A stretch of DNA of 8,355 nt from NCBI GenBank assembly GCA_010021145.1, contig RGRP01000030.1, forward strand, positions 1 to 8,355, given 5' to 3'. Positions 7,442-8,355 of this stretch are shown one piece after another. Source of the DNA: Candidatus Fonsibacter lacus. Lineage in GTDB: Bacteria > Pseudomonadota > Alphaproteobacteria > Pelagibacterales > Pelagibacteraceae. Under the pieces are notes generated by a model. It saw only the letters and a program-made list of their open reading frames with translations. It searched no databases and was not told the origin of the DNA. The stretch's first letter is position 1; every line of letters starts with the position of its first letter. The position numbers were made by a program, and so were the translations under genes.

Positions 7442-7447
7442 ATGTCT
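7422..7447 (+). repeat. 9-bp direct repeat TATATGTCT spanning the dgt start
   Basis: TATATGTCT occurs at 7422-7430 and again at 7439-7447, a 17-bp period. The second copy contains the dgt ATG (7442). The first contains an out-of-frame ATG (7425). It could be a small duplication, a protein-binding site or chance in AT-rich sequence. Confidence 0.6.
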
Positions 7448-8355
7448 GGGGTTGATAATTACAATAAGTTATTAACTAAATTTTCTTCTAATAATTCTAA
7501 TTATTTAGGAAGACAATTTAGTGATAAAAAAAACTTATATAGATCTTTTTATCAACGAGATAGAGATAGGATTATACACTCAACTTCGTTTAGAAGATTG
7601 AAATATAAAACACAAGTTTTTGTATATGATGAAGGGGATCATTACAGAACAAGATTAACGCATACTTTGGAAGTTTCTCAAATATCAAGATCCATTTCTA
7701 GATATTTCAAACTAAATGAAGATTTATCTGAAGCAATAAGTTTAGCTCATGATTTAGGACATCCACCATTTGGACATGCTGGGGAAAAAATTTTAGATTA
7801 TTGCATTAGAGATTATGGTGGATTTAATCATAATATTCACTCAATTCGTTTGATTACAGAATTGGAAAAAGCCTATCAAAATTTTGATGGATTGAACTTA
7901 TCCATAAATACAATAGATGGAATTGTTAAGCATAATGGTCCTAATTATTTAGTAATAGAAAATTTAAATCTTTTACCTAATTTAAATAAAATTAAAAAAA
8001 TTAATTTTTATAATCAATCATCTTTAGAATCTCAGATTAGTGCCTTATCAGATGATATCGCTTATAATAATCATGACATTGATGATGGTATTAGGGCAGG
8101 CTTATTTTCAATTAATGATATTAAAGATTTGCCTATTATAGGTGACATTATAAAGAAAAAAAACAAACAGTTTAAAAATAAAAAGTTATTAAGAAATGAA
8201 ATTATAAGATCAATAATAAATTTTATGGTAACAGATTTAATTTTGCATACACAAAAAAGATTAAAAAAATTAAAAATCAAAACAATTGAAGATGTTTATC
8301 AATCAAATGATTTTGTAGTTAGTTTTTCACCAAAACTTATTAGCGCAAACAACCA
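7442..8355 (+). CDS. dgt: dGTPase-like deoxynucleoside triphosphate triphosphohydrolase, 3'-truncated by window edge
   Basis: HD-domain enzyme that removes the whole triphosphate from dNTPs and so shapes the dNTP pool. The frame is open from ATG 7442 to the last base, 304 complete codons with no stop, so the C-terminus is missing. Motifs seen: FRRLKYKTQVF (50-60), H74 in RLTHTLEVSQISRSI, the HD pair H103-D104 in LAHDLGHPPFGHAGE, and the distal aspartate in ALSDDIAYNNHDIDDG (D204/D205). Together these give the H...HD...D metal site of the family. The SDDIAYNNHDIDDG motif and the lack of E. coli Dgt-type insertions point to the 'dGTPase-like protein' subgroup (type 2), common in Alphaproteobacteria. 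The start is fixed by the family N-terminus (S-x-F-Q-R-D-R-D-R-I-I-H-S follows shortly) and by the divergent erpA. In many alphaproteobacteria argS follows this gene; that cannot be seen here. Confidence 0.96.
   Translation, partial: MSGVDNYNKLLTKFSSNNSNYLGRQFSDKKNLYRSFYQRDRDRIIHSTSFRRLKYKTQVFVYDEGDHYRTRLTHTLEVSQISRSISRYFKLNEDLSEAISLAHDLGHPPFGHAGEKILDYCIRDYGGFNHNIHSIRLITELEKAYQNFDGLNLSINTIDGIVKHNGPNYLVIENLNLLPNLNKIKKINFYNQSSLESQISALSDDIAYNNHDIDDGIRAGLFSINDIKDLPIIGDIIKKKNKQFKNKKLLRNEIIRSIINFMVTDLILHTQKRLKKLKIKTIEDVYQSNDFVVSFSPKLISANN

Noticed and set aside
8071..8280. 69-codon open frame on the minus strand inside dgt
   Set aside because: It is a Phe/Ile/Leu-rich translation produced by reading AT-rich Lys/Asn codons of dgt backwards; the plus-strand dgt frame has conserved motifs across it.
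1..8355. A new defence, mobile or secondary-metabolite system
   Set aside because: All seven substantial frames belong to known core families, none shows a break in composition or codon use, and there are no integrase, transposase, repeat-array or toxin-antitoxin signs.

Overview
The window is strongly AT-rich, has almost no intergenic DNA, and consists of seven protein genes of recognisable core families. The combination of extreme compaction, heavy Lys/Asn/Ile use and the order xth-erpA / dgt suggests a streamlined alphaproteobacterium, most likely of the SAR11/Pelagibacterales type. The erpA-xth pair beside a dgt-like gene is an arrangement I recall from Alphaproteobacteria. The lineage call is inference from composition and gene order; no marker gene such as rRNA is present. 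I see no mobile element, CRISPR array, tRNA or rRNA.

Layout: positions 1-6326 carry four tightly packed plus-strand genes. They are valS (valyl-tRNA synthetase, 5' end outside the window), ilvD (dihydroxy-acid dehydratase), an AEC-family membrane transporter, and manC (mannose-1-phosphate guanylyltransferase with a C-terminal mannose-6-phosphate isomerase-type cupin). Gaps are 2 bp (valS/ilvD), 7 bp with the preferred transporter start (or an overlap with the far upstream start), and a 1-bp TAATG overlap (transporter/manC), so this looks like one transcription unit. manC meets a minus-strand pair tail to tail, the two stop codons overlapping by 4 bp. The minus-strand pair is erpA (A-type Fe-S carrier) followed by xth (exonuclease III-type AP endonuclease), again joined by a 1-bp TAATG overlap. 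A 25-bp divergent gap separates erpA from a plus-strand dgt-like dNTP triphosphohydrolase, which runs off the right edge.

Functionally, valS and ilvD both concern valine: IlvD makes the immediate keto-acid precursor of valine and isoleucine, and ValRS loads valine on tRNA. IlvD is also an Fe-S enzyme, so it could be a client of the nearby ErpA-type carrier, although the two are not in one operon. manC supplies GDP-mannose for surface glycans. xth and dgt concern DNA repair and nucleotide-pool hygiene. The transporter's substrate cannot be read from sequence.

I did not find a new multi-gene system. Points worth a second look are the altered metal-site residues in the ManC cupin, the transporter start with its Shine-Dalgarno on the ilvD stop codon, a 9-bp direct repeat across the dgt start in the erpA/dgt gap, and an 11-A run inside ilvD.
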